Shown here piece after piece: positions 7,338 to 15,423 of a stretch of DNA of 64,000 nt (positions are counted from its first letter, which is position 1; each line of letters opens with the position of its first letter). A model generated the notes under the pieces. The model was not told where the DNA came from and did not search any database. It saw nothing but the letters and a program-made list of their open reading frames with translations. Both the position numbers and the translations under genes were made by a program. This stretch comes from an uncultured Collinsella sp. (GTDB taxonomy: Bacteria > Actinomycetota > Coriobacteriia > Coriobacteriales > Coriobacteriaceae), in NCBI GenBank assembly GCA_958450865.1, contig CAUDNY010000003.1, forward strand, positions 62,001 to 126,000, in the 5' to 3' direction.

Positions 7338-8640
7338 AGGTCAAGTGGTCTTGGATAAGGTCGCAGATGGCTCGGGCGTCGTTGATGTTGATGGCTCGGG
7401 TCGCAAAGCCGGCGTCGAAGGCCTGACGCGCCAGGGCCTCGTTGCAGGCAAGGGCCAGCGTGTGACCGTCGACCAGGTCGAGCGAGCTCTTGCCGCGCAG
7501 ACGGTCGACACCGGAGCGCGCGACCACGATATTGTCGAAGCCCTCGGTCTTGTAGCCCTCGATGATCACCACGTCGACATCGTTGTAGCGCGACAGCAGT
7601 TCGCGCGCAGGCATCTCGTCCTCCTCGCGCGTGTCGGCGTACTCCGCCCAGCGCGTGGCGCAGATGAGGCCCACGTGTTTGGATCCGGCTTGGTGATGGC
7701 GCCAGGTGTCCTTAGCAGGCACATCGATATCAAAGCCGTGATGCCCGTGATGCTTGAGCGAACCCACGCGCAGGCCGCGGCGGGTGAGCTCGGCAATAAC
7801 CTTCTCGACAAGCGTGGTCTTGCCCGAGTTCTGGTAGCCGATAAACGCAATCGCGGGGACGGCCGGGGCCGGAACTGCGGACGCGACGGCGACGGGTGCA
7901 CTCGCGGGCGCGGCACCGTCAGCGGCCACGGCCTCAACGGCAGCGGCCTGACGCTCTGCGCGATCCCATACGCCCGAGCGGCCGCCTTCCTTGTGCAGCA
8001 GGCGCACGTCGACGATCTCCATGCCGCGATCGACGGCCTTGCACATGTCGTAGATCGTTAGGCACGCGGCGCTCGCGCCGGTCAGCGCCTCCATCTCAAT
8101 GCCGGTCTTGCCCGTTACGCCGGCCGTAACCAATACGTGAAAGCCAACCTGCCCGTCTGCGCGCGCCGGCGCCCAGCCCTCGGGCACGTCCTCGGCCGGC
8201 GTCCCAGCCGGAGCGATGGGCGCAATGTCGCACTTGCTCTTGGTAATGAGCAGCGGATGGCACATGGGGATGATGTCGCTCGTGCGCTTGATGGCCATGA
8301 TGCCCGCCACACGCGCGCAGGCAAGCACATCGCCCTTTTTGGCGCGATCCTGCAGCACCATGGTCTGCGTCTCGGGGTGCATGAGGATGGTGCCCTCGGC
8401 AATGGCGATGCGATGGGTCTCGGCCTTGTCGGACACGTCGACCATGCGTACCTCGCCCTTGGCGTCCACGTGCGTCAGCTCGTCGCGGCGGGCGTCGCGG
8501 GCGGACTCGGTGGCAGCGCTGGCAATCGGCTGCGCGGGCACGGCGGCGTTGCCTGTATTCGCCGCAGCCGTGACTTTGTGGGCAGACATCGCGGCCCTGC
8601 GAGCGGCCTTGGTGGCATCGGCGTACCTGCTCTTGGCCAT
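7336..8640 (-). CDS. MoaC-MobB fusion protein (molybdenum cofactor synthesis)
   Basis: A 434-residue cytoplasmic fusion. After about 55 Ala-rich residues comes MoaC (about 57-225), which together with MoaA makes cyclic pyranopterin monophosphate; the signatures KRTSDIIPMCHPL and MEALTGASAACLTIYDMCKA are intact. An Ala/Pro linker of about 40 residues leads to MobB (about 270-434), the GTP-binding adaptor for guanylylation of molybdopterin, with Walker A GYQNSGKTT and the following LKHHGHHGFDID. ATG at 8640 has GGAGGAT 6 bases upstream. It starts 4 bases after the moaA stop codon, so the two form one operon. The other cofactor genes (moaE, moeA, mobA) are not in the window. A MoaC-MobB pairing is not one of the common moa/mob fusions. 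Confidence 0.9.
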   Translation of the reverse strand: MAKSRYADATKAARRAAMSAHKVTAAANTGNAAVPAQPIASAATESARDARRDELTHVDAKGEVRMVDVSDKAETHRIAIAEGTILMHPETQTMVLQDRAKKGDVLACARVAGIMAIKRTSDIIPMCHPLLITKSKCDIAPIAPAGTPAEDVPEGWAPARADGQVGFHVLVTAGVTGKTGIEMEALTGASAACLTIYDMCKAVDRGMEIVDVRLLHKEGGRSGVWDRAERQAAAVEAVAADGAAPASAPVAVASAVPAPAVPAIAFIGYQNSGKTTLVEKVIAELTRRGLRVGSLKHHGHHGFDIDVPAKDTWRHHQAGSKHVGLICATRWAEYADTREEDEMPARELLSRYNDVDVVIIEGYKTEGFDNIVVARSGVDRLRGKSSLDLVDGHTLALACNEALARQAFDAGFATRAININDARAICDLIQDHLT

Positions 8641-8644
8641 ATGA

Positions 8645-9700
8645 TCATCCTCCGATTTGGGACATAAATCGTTGCGTGCCCTCAATTATCGCGTGTTCCT
8701 GCGGTTTGTGGGCCACGGCATCGCGCCAAATCGAAACTACCTGCATATCATCACCACGGCGCAGCGCCTCGCGCACCGAATACTCGGCATCACTGAACAG
8801 GCACGGACGCACGTTGCCATCGGCCGTCAAGCGCAGACGGTTGCAGTTCGCGCAAAAATGGTTGGACATGGCACTGATGAAGCCGACCGTTCCCGCCGCG
8901 CCCGGAAAGTGCCAATAGCGCGCAGGGCCCGCGCCGGCAGGAGCGTCGTTGATGTCGAGCGGCTCGAGCTCGCCCAGTCCCGCCGCGGTGGCCCCGGCAT
9001 TGATGCGCTCCCGCAGCTCGTCACTCGGCACGGTGTCGCTCGCATCCCACAGCTCGGGATTGAGCGCGGGCGCGTGCGGGTCCACGGCGCAATGCGAGCT
9101 CGTGCGCTCGTCGCCAATGGGCATGTATTCGATAAAGCGCAGGTGGATGGGGCGGTCGAGCGTGAGCCGCGCGAGGGCCGCCACATCCTGGTTGAGCCGG
9201 CGCACAACAACGCAATTGACCTTAACGGGCTCAAAGTCCCAAGCCAGCGCCGCGTCGATGCCGGCCATGGTCTGCTCGAGCCGGCCCAGGCGCGTGATCT
9301 TTCCAAAGAGCGTAGGGTCGAGCGTGTCGAGCGAGATGTTGACACGGTTAAGCCCGGCATCTTTGAGCTGCGGCGCCAGCTTGGGCAGCAGAGCGCCGTT
9401 GGTGGTAAGAGAGATGTCCTCGATCTGCGGAATCGCGCGGATGTCGCGAATAAGCGGAATGATACGGCGGCTGACCAGCGGCTCGCCGCCCGTCAGGCGT
9501 ACGCGGCGAATGCCCTCCCCCGCCACCAGGCGCACAAAGCGGGCGATTTCCTCGGCACTGAGTAGCTCGTCGTGTGCACGGGGCGCCACGCCATCGGCCG
9601 GCATGCAGTAAATGCAGCGGAAATTGCACTTGTCGGTAACGGCAATGCGCAGGTAGTTGATATCGCGGCCAAAGCCGTCATGTTGCACGTGCCCGTCCAC
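8645..9700 (-). CDS. moaA: GTP 3',8-cyclase MoaA
   Basis: A 351-residue radical SAM enzyme for the first step of molybdenum cofactor synthesis, converting GTP to 3',8-cyclo-7,8-dihydro-GTP. The radical SAM cluster motif CNFRCIYC (Cx3Cx2C) is at about 25-32, LTGGEPL follows, the C-terminal cluster is FCANCNRLRL with a third Cys in RPCLF, and the protein ends in Gly-Gly, as MoaA must. The start codon is GTG at 9700: GGGGAGGG lies 5-6 bases upstream and no ATG gives a complete N-terminus. Length is slightly above the usual 330-340 owing to an insert near residue 200-245. First gene of the moaA-moaC/mobB operon. Confidence 0.95.
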   Translation of the reverse strand: MDGHVQHDGFGRDINYLRIAVTDKCNFRCIYCMPADGVAPRAHDELLSAEEIARFVRLVAGEGIRRVRLTGGEPLVSRRIIPLIRDIRAIPQIEDISLTTNGALLPKLAPQLKDAGLNRVNISLDTLDPTLFGKITRLGRLEQTMAGIDAALAWDFEPVKVNCVVVRRLNQDVAALARLTLDRPIHLRFIEYMPIGDERTSSHCAVDPHAPALNPELWDASDTVPSDELRERINAGATAAGLGELEPLDINDAPAGAGPARYWHFPGAAGTVGFISAMSNHFCANCNRLRLTADGNVRPCLFSDAEYSVREALRRGDDMQVVSIWRDAVAHKPQEHAIIEGTQRFMSQIGG

Positions 9701-9834
9701 GCAGCCCTCCCCTCATGCGGCGTTTTATTCTTCGGAAAACATAATACCCCACGGGAGAATCATGCCGACACCCGTACGACAGGACAGGTCACTTCAAGCA
9801 AAACGGACTTTCCAAGCCCATCCTCAACACACAG

Positions 9835-9895
9835 ACCATCACAACATTCGATGCTTTTCCCGTTTTTGGCAAAAAACGTCGAATGTTGTGATGGT
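9835..9895. repeat. Inverted repeat, family B
   Basis: Perfect 17-bp arms ACCATCACAACATTCGA and its complement around a 27-base centre; second copy of the element at 5725-5789, with a similar centre (cgtttttggcaaaa). It lies 51 bases beyond the stop codon of the ABC exporter subunit. Confidence 0.85.
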
Positions 9896-9946
9896 TTGAG
9901 GCGAGGTGAAGAGCACGGAGAGGTCAAAGCATCATGCTCGGACAGG

Positions 9947-11845
9947 TTAATCCAACTCTTTTAAGCCATGTGCCAGCTGCCAGTACTCGCCGTGCTGGGC
10001 GAGCAGCTCTTCGTGGGTACCGCGCTCGATGATGCGGCCGTGTTCGAGGACCATGATGGCATCGGCGTCGCGGACGGTGGACAGGCGGTGCGCGATCATA
10101 AACGTGGTGCGTCCGCGCATGATGCGGTCCATACCGCGCTCGATGAGCTTTTCGGTACGCGTGTCGATGGAGCTCGTGGCCTCGTCCAGGATGAGCACCG
10201 GCGGGTCGGCGACGGCCACGCGCGCGATGGCGAGCAGCTGGCGCTGGCCCTGCGACAGGTTGGCGCCGTCGGCCGTGACAGGCGTGTCGTACCCTCTAGG
10301 CAGGCGGCGAATAAACGAATCCGCGCAGGCGGCCTCGGCGGCGGCGCGCACCTCCTCGTCGGTCGCGTCGAGCTTGCCAAAGCGAATGTTCTGCGCAATG
10401 GTGCCGCTAAACAGGTGCGTGTCCTGCAGCACAATGCCGAGCGATCCGCGCAGGCTGGCCTTGGCAATGTGCTTGACGTCGATGCCGTCGTACGTGATCT
10501 CGCCGTCATCGACCTCGTAGAAGCGGTTGATGAGGTTAGTGATGGTCGTCTTTCCGGCACCCGTCGAGCCCACAAACGCGATTTTTTGCCCCGGCTTAGC
10601 AAACAGGTTGAGATCCGTGAGCACGCGGGTGCCCGGCACGTAGGAAAAGTCCACGGCATGGAAGCGTACGTCGCCGGCAAGCGGGACCAAACCGCACGTT
10701 AGCTCGGTACCGTCGGCGGCCACCGCGCGACCCGAATCATCAACGGCAGCCACGTCATGCAGGCGCCCGTACGCGCCCACGCCCTGGCCCTCGGGAATCT
10801 TCCACGCCCACGCGGCGTCGCCCGTCTGTACCAGCTCCACGCAGCCCTCGTCCACCTCGGGTTCAAGATCCATGGCGGCAAACAGGCGCTCAGCGCCGGC
10901 CAACGCGTTGAGCAAGAAGTTGCCCAGCTGCGTAAACTGGTTGATGGGCATGGCCGCCTGGCGCACAAAGACCAGGTAACTTGCAAGCGCGCCCACGTCG
11001 GCGAGCCCCTTGATGCAGAGCATGCCGCCCGCCACGGCGACGATAGCATAATTGACGTAGCCAATCACGACGGTCATGGGCACCATGGAGTTGGCGTAGC
11101 TCACGGCGGCGGTGCCGGTGCGGCGAAGCTCGTCGTTGCGGCAGGTGAAGCCGGCGACATTCGCTGCCTCGCGGTTAAAGACCTTGATGACCTTTTGGCC
11201 CGAGACCATCTCCTCGATATATCCGTCCAGGTCGCCAAGCGATGCCTGCTGGGCGGCAAAGAAGCGCTTAGAGCGCGCGCCCGAGTAGCGCGCATACAGC
11301 ACAATGGCCGCATCGCACACGAGCGTGATAATCGTGAGCTGCCAGTTAAGGATGATGAGCATGGCCGTGGTGCCCACAACCTGAATGGCGGCCTGAATCA
11401 CGTTGGCAAAGCTGTTGTTGAGCGCCTCGGAGACGGTGTCGACGTCGTTGGTGAAAAAGCTCATGATGTCGCCCGAGCGCGTGCTGTCAAAATAGCTGAG
11501 CGGCAGCGTCTGGATGTGCGCGAACAGGTCGCGGCGGATATCGGAAACCACGCGCTGGGCCGCGCGCACCATAATCTGCGAGTAGCCCAGGGCCGAGAGC
11601 ACGCCCGCGGCGTAGATGATCGCCGTCAGGATAACTTGCTTGGCGAGCAGTTCCTCCCCGCCCGTGGCCAAACCGTTAACGATGGGGCGCACCATGTAGG
11701 TGCCGGCGAGGCTCGCGATGGCGGCGACGGAGGCGAGCACGCCCACCGCGAGCAACGAGAACTTGGCATGCCCCATGTAGGAGAGCAGGCGGCGCACCGT
11801 GCGCTTGAGGTCGGCCGGGCGTGCTTGGGCTGCGGTCTTAGGCAT
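9947..11845 (-). CDS. ABC exporter, catalytic half (permease-ATPase)
   Basis: A 632-residue half-transporter: a six-helix type IV exporter domain (about 25-330), then a nucleotide-binding domain with Walker A GSTGAGKTT (about 424), signature LSQGQRQL and Walker B VLILDEATSS with the catalytic Glu. A hydrophilic insert of about 50 residues precedes the ATPase domain. ATG at 11845 overlaps the last 8 bases of the upstream ABC gene, so the two are coupled and should form a heterodimer. The upstream partner has Asp in place of the catalytic Glu, so this subunit carries the consensus Walker B glutamate. Reading frames further upstream are out of frame with the family N-terminus. The substrate (drug, lipid or peptide) cannot be told from sequence. 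Confidence 0.9.
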   Translation of the reverse strand: MPKTAAQARPADLKRTVRRLLSYMGHAKFSLLAVGVLASVAAIASLAGTYMVRPIVNGLATGGEELLAKQVILTAIIYAAGVLSALGYSQIMVRAAQRVVSDIRRDLFAHIQTLPLSYFDSTRSGDIMSFFTNDVDTVSEALNNSFANVIQAAIQVVGTTAMLIILNWQLTIITLVCDAAIVLYARYSGARSKRFFAAQQASLGDLDGYIEEMVSGQKVIKVFNREAANVAGFTCRNDELRRTGTAAVSYANSMVPMTVVIGYVNYAIVAVAGGMLCIKGLADVGALASYLVFVRQAAMPINQFTQLGNFLLNALAGAERLFAAMDLEPEVDEGCVELVQTGDAAWAWKIPEGQGVGAYGRLHDVAAVDDSGRAVAADGTELTCGLVPLAGDVRFHAVDFSYVPGTRVLTDLNLFAKPGQKIAFVGSTGAGKTTITNLINRFYEVDDGEITYDGIDVKHIAKASLRGSLGIVLQDTHLFSGTIAQNIRFGKLDATDEEVRAAAEAACADSFIRRLPRGYDTPVTADGANLSQGQRQLLAIARVAVADPPVLILDEATSSIDTRTEKLIERGMDRIMRGRTTFMIAHRLSTVRDADAIMVLEHGRIIERGTHEELLAQHGEYWQLAHGLKELD

Positions 11846-13667
11846 GGCGCTCACCCCCTTCCAAGGTCGATCCGCTGGGGACGGAGGAAAACGGATCATT
11901 CGCGCAGCCATCGTCGCTGCCGTCACCGGCGTCCGCGTTCCCCGCAAACTCCATCTGCGAGGCGTAAATCTCCTGGTAGATGTTGTCGCCCGCCAGCAGT
12001 TCCTCGTGCGTGCCCACGCCGTGGACACGACCGTCGTCCAACACCACAATGCGATCGGCATCCATGACGCTCGCGATGCGCTGGGCGATGATGAGCACGG
12101 TCGTATCGGGAATCCGAGCGATGTGCTCGCGAATCTTAGCGTCGGTCGCCATATCGACCGCGCTGGTGGAGTCATCAAAAATGAGCACGCGCGGATGCTT
12201 GAGTAGCGTGCGCGCGATGCACAGGCGTTGCTTCTGGCCACCCGAAACACCGGCGCCGCCTTGGCCCAGCTCTCCGTCCAGCCCGCCGATGCGATCAAGG
12301 AACTCGTCCACGCACGCCGCGCGGCAAGCCGCGAGGAGCTCATCGTCCGACGCCTGCGGATTGCCCCACTGCAGGTTCTCGCGCACGGTGCCCGTGAACA
12401 GCACATTCTTTTGCAACACAATGCCCACGGCATCGCGTAGGGTCGCGAGGTCGTAGTCGCGCACGTCGTGTCCGCCCACAAGCACGGCGCCCTCGGTGGC
12501 GTCGTACAGGCGCGCAATCAGCTGCACAAGCGAGCTCTTGCCCGAGCCCGTGCCGCCGAGGATGCCCACCGTCGAGCCGCTCTCGATGCGAAGGTCGATA
12601 TGCTCGAGCACATCCTCGGCTGCATCCGCGCGGTATTTAAAGGAAACGTCGCGAAGCTCGATACTGCCGTCCGCTGGCGCCGCAGTCGCGTGGTCTCCCG
12701 CAGGGTTGGCGATAAAGGGCTCCTCATCGAGCACCTCTGCGATACGGCCCACACTCGTGAGAGCGCGCGTGAGCAGCAAAAACACGTTGGAAATCATCAT
12801 GAGCGAGTTCATGATCAGCAGCACGTAGCTCATAAAGCCCGTGAGCGAGCCCACGCCCAAGCGACCTTCGATGATCATGCGGCCGCCAATCCACAGAATG
12901 GAAAGCGCCGCCACGTACATCGAGAGCTGGAACACCGGCAGGTTGAGCACGGCGGTGCCGAAGGTCTTGGTCGCCGTGCCGGAGAGCTCGGTATTGACGG
13001 TGTCGAACTTGTCGCACTCGTGCTCGGCGCGCACGTAAGCCTTCACGGCGCGCACGGCGGTAAGGTCCTCTTGCACCACGCCGTTGAGGTGGTCCATCGA
13101 GGTCTGGAGTTGGCGGTAGAGCGGGCTCACGCGCACGGTAATGATACCGAGCACGATGGCGAGCATCGGCAGAATGACGGCAAAGACCGCCGCGAGCTCG
13201 CGCGAGAGCGCAAAAGCGTAGACGAGGCCCATGACCAGATTTACCGGCCCGCGCACCATGGGGCGGAAGCCGTTACCTACGGCGTTTTGAATCACGGTGA
13301 TGTCGGTGGTCATGCGAGTGACAAGCGAGCTGGCGTCGTAGTTGTCCAGATTGCCAAAAGCGAGCGTCTGGATCTTGCGATACTCCGCCTCGCGCAGGTT
13401 AGCGCCCAGCCCCGAGGCGACGCGGGCAGACGTGCGTGCATAGCCCAAGCCAAGTACCAGCGAACATGCGGCGCACACCAACATATACGTGCCCTGCAAC
13501 AGCATGTAGTTGATGTCGCCCGCGGGCACGCCCACATCGATGATATTTGCCATGATGACCGGGATAAACAGCTCGAGCGCCGTCTCGGCCGTCACAAAGA
13601 GCACGCCAAGTATGGCATCGCGGCGGTATGTCCCCAGATAGGAAAACAAAATCTTGAGATTGCGCAC
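11838..13667 (-). CDS. ABC exporter, non-canonical half (permease-ATPase)
   Basis: A 609-residue partner of the ABC gene just downstream. Six membrane helices (about 15-310) precede an ATPase domain with Walker A LGGTGSGKSS (about 370), signature VSGGQKQR and Walker B VLIFDDSTSA. Asp replaces the catalytic Glu after Walker B, typical of the degenerate site in heterodimeric exporters of the TM287/288 or BmrCD type. The start is GTG at 13667; the nearby ATG at 13677 is in another frame and does not give the family sequence. It lies upstream of, and overlaps, the catalytic half. It is divergently oriented to the MATE gene, and the 260-base gap should hold promoters for both. Substrate unknown. 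Confidence 0.9.
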   Translation of the reverse strand: MRNLKILFSYLGTYRRDAILGVLFVTAETALELFIPVIMANIIDVGVPAGDINYMLLQGTYMLVCAACSLVLGLGYARTSARVASGLGANLREAEYRKIQTLAFGNLDNYDASSLVTRMTTDITVIQNAVGNGFRPMVRGPVNLVMGLVYAFALSRELAAVFAVILPMLAIVLGIITVRVSPLYRQLQTSMDHLNGVVQEDLTAVRAVKAYVRAEHECDKFDTVNTELSGTATKTFGTAVLNLPVFQLSMYVAALSILWIGGRMIIEGRLGVGSLTGFMSYVLLIMNSLMMISNVFLLLTRALTSVGRIAEVLDEEPFIANPAGDHATAAPADGSIELRDVSFKYRADAAEDVLEHIDLRIESGSTVGILGGTGSGKSSLVQLIARLYDATEGAVLVGGHDVRDYDLATLRDAVGIVLQKNVLFTGTVRENLQWGNPQASDDELLAACRAACVDEFLDRIGGLDGELGQGGAGVSGGQKQRLCIARTLLKHPRVLIFDDSTSAVDMATDAKIREHIARIPDTTVLIIAQRIASVMDADRIVVLDDGRVHGVGTHEELLAGDNIYQEIYASQMEFAGNADAGDGSDDGCANDPFSSVPSGSTLEGGERHA

Positions 13668-13861
13668 GCAGGTTCATCCCCCATCAAACGTTGTTCGCAA
13701 ACCCACGTATTATGGCGCGCCGTGCGGCGGTGTCAAGTGTTCCGAAATCGATTTCTGCAAGGCTAGCGCAGGCGCCATGCTCACAGGGCGCACGTCCGTA
13801 TTCAATTAGAAATGAACGCGAGCGTGACTTTTTCGCCCCACTGCCGACACAAACCTTGACT

Positions 13862-13876
13862 CTACAATCGTTGTAG
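13862..13876. promoter_or_regulatory. Operator-like palindrome upstream of the MATE pump
   Basis: CTACAA-TCG-TTGTAG, a perfect 6-bp inverted repeat 53 bases before the MATE start codon, just after TTGACT (13857-13862). The same half-sites, GTTGTAG and CTACAAC, recur with wider spacing in the kdgK promoter. Probably a repressor site; the regulator is unknown. Confidence 0.4.
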
Positions 13877-13928
13877 GGTTTTCACTACACTGGTACGTAA
13901 ACGACCCAAGCCAGAAAGTGCCCCGCCC

Positions 13929-15275
13929 ATGGAACACGACCTCACACGCGGCAATGTCCTCAAGACCATCGCGGTCTTTGCCCTGCCCTATATGCTCTCC
14001 TACTTTTTGCAGATGCTCTACGGCATGGCCGATCTGTACATGATGGGGCAGTTTAGCGGCGCTGCCGGCATCACCGCTGTGGGCAACGGCGCGCAGACGC
14101 TCTATATCATTACCGTGACGCTCGTGGGTCTGGCCATGGGCACGACGGTCATCGTCGGCCACGCCGTGGGCTCGCGCCGCTTCGACCGCGCCGAGACCGC
14201 CATCGGCAACACCATCACGCTCTTTATGGGTGTCTCGGTGGTGCTGGCCGCTGTCCTGCTCGCACTGTGTCCGCAGATCGTGGCACTCATTGGCACGCCG
14301 GCCGAAGCGGTCGAAGGCACTGCCGCCTACCTGCGTATCTGCTTTATCGGCATTCCCTTTATCGCCGCGTACAACATTCTTTCGGCCATCTTTCGCGGGC
14401 TGGGCGATTCGCGCTCGCCCATGTACGTGATCGGCGTGGCGTGCATCATCAACATCGCGCTCGACTTTCTGTTCATCGGCCACATGGGGCTCGGCCCCGT
14501 GGGCGCGGCGCTCGGCACGGTAACCGCGCAGACGGCCAGCGTTGCGCTCGCGCTCGTGTGGCTTAAGAGCCGCCGTACGAACATCCACGTTAAGCGCAGC
14601 GACCTGCGCCCCCAGCCCGAGGTGCTCGGCAGCATTCTTAAGATCGGCGTGCCCGTGGCCGTACAGGACGGCTGCATCCAGGTGGCGTTTATGTTCATCA
14701 CCGTCATCGCCAACCACCGCGGCCTGGTCGACGCTGCCGCCGTGGGCCTGGTCGAAAAGATGATCAGCTTTTTGTTCATTGTGCCGAGTTCCATGGGCGC
14801 CACCGTCAGCGCACTCACGGCGCAAAACGCCGGCGCGGGCAAGGGCGACCGCGCACGTCAGGTGCTCAAGGATGCCATGACCATCTCGGTGGTGTACGGC
14901 TGCCTGATCACGGTGCTGATGTGGCTGGTGGCGCCGGCGTTTATCGGCTTTTTTGCCAAGGACGCTGCGGTAGTCGCCGCCGGTACCGGCTATATGCGCA
15001 GCTACATTTTCGACGCGATTTTTGCCGGCATCCACATTTGCTTTAGCGGCTTTTTCGCTGCATACGGCAAGAGCTACATCGGCTTTGCGCACAACGTGCT
15101 GGCCGTGGCGCTCATTCGCGTGCCCGGCGCGTGGCTGCTGTCGAACGCCTATTCCGATACGTTGTTTCCCATGGGCATCGCCTCGCCGTGCGGTTCGATT
15201 TTGTCGGCAGTCATCTGTGTTGTCGCGTTTACCGTGCTCAACCGACGCGGGGCTTTTGACAAGTTGGCAACGTAG
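13929..15275 (+). CDS. MATE family efflux transporter
   Basis: A 448-residue inner-membrane protein with 12 predicted helices in two homologous six-helix halves (about 10-220 and 235-440), the layout of multidrug and toxin extrusion (MATE/NorM/DinF) antiporters. GNVLKTIAVFALP near the N-terminus and the ADLYMMGQFSG segment are typical of the Gram-positive branch. ATG at 13929 is the first start fitting the family; the ribosome site is weak (AGAAAG about 13 bases upstream). It stands alone and rightward, between the divergent ABC exporter and the convergent ligA. A palindrome in its leader suggests induction by a ligand-responsive repressor. Substrate unknown. Confidence 0.88.
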   Translation: MEHDLTRGNVLKTIAVFALPYMLSYFLQMLYGMADLYMMGQFSGAAGITAVGNGAQTLYIITVTLVGLAMGTTVIVGHAVGSRRFDRAETAIGNTITLFMGVSVVLAAVLLALCPQIVALIGTPAEAVEGTAAYLRICFIGIPFIAAYNILSAIFRGLGDSRSPMYVIGVACIINIALDFLFIGHMGLGPVGAALGTVTAQTASVALALVWLKSRRTNIHVKRSDLRPQPEVLGSILKIGVPVAVQDGCIQVAFMFITVIANHRGLVDAAAVGLVEKMISFLFIVPSSMGATVSALTAQNAGAGKGDRARQVLKDAMTISVVYGCLITVLMWLVAPAFIGFFAKDAAVVAAGTGYMRSYIFDAIFAGIHICFSGFFAAYGKSYIGFAHNVLAVALIRVPGAWLLSNAYSDTLFPMGIASPCGSILSAVICVVAFTVLNRRGAFDKLAT

Positions 15276-15277
15276 CG

Positions 15278-15373
15278 GGGCAACGCGAGATCGCTCTCAT
15301 TGACGGCATCATCAGCGACGACCCAGCAACCTACGTGACGCAGATCACGGTGCCGGTTGCCCCGTCCAAATAA
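15278..15373 (+). pseudogene. Possible gene remnant: 3' end of a lost reading frame
   Basis: Directly after the MATE stop codon a stretch without a start reads REIALIDGIISDDPATYVT and ends VPVAPSK-stop. It uses normal codons, has a coherent protein-like sequence and a stop right before the terminator. It resembles the C-terminal end of a sugar-binding or regulatory protein, but I cannot name the family. Likely the leftover of a deletion that fused the MATE gene to a former operon end. Confidence 0.35.
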
Positions 15374-15374
15374 G

Positions 15375-15403
15375 AACCTCCCGGAAAGCGTTTCCGAGAG
15401 GTT
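15375..15403. terminator. Terminator between MATE and ligA
   Basis: Stem AACCTCcCGGAAA / TTTCCgAGAGGTT-like with loop GCG, followed by TTTTTATTTG on the plus strand. It serves the rightward MATE gene and could also work for ligA, whose stop codon is 21 bases away. Confidence 0.8.
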
Positions 15404-15423
15404 TTTATTTGTTTATCGATGTG

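Noticed and set aside
9701..9834. Molybdenum-cofactor riboswitch before moaA
   Set aside because: The 130-base leader shows no recognisable conserved stem pattern of that class.
5671..9895. CRISPR array suggested by recurring repeats
   Set aside because: Copies are far apart, palindromic, in both spacers and families, with no regular spacing and no cas genes.
13806..15092. 428-codon frame opposite the MATE gene
   Set aside because: Antisense to a clear transporter; charged, repetitive translation without motifs.
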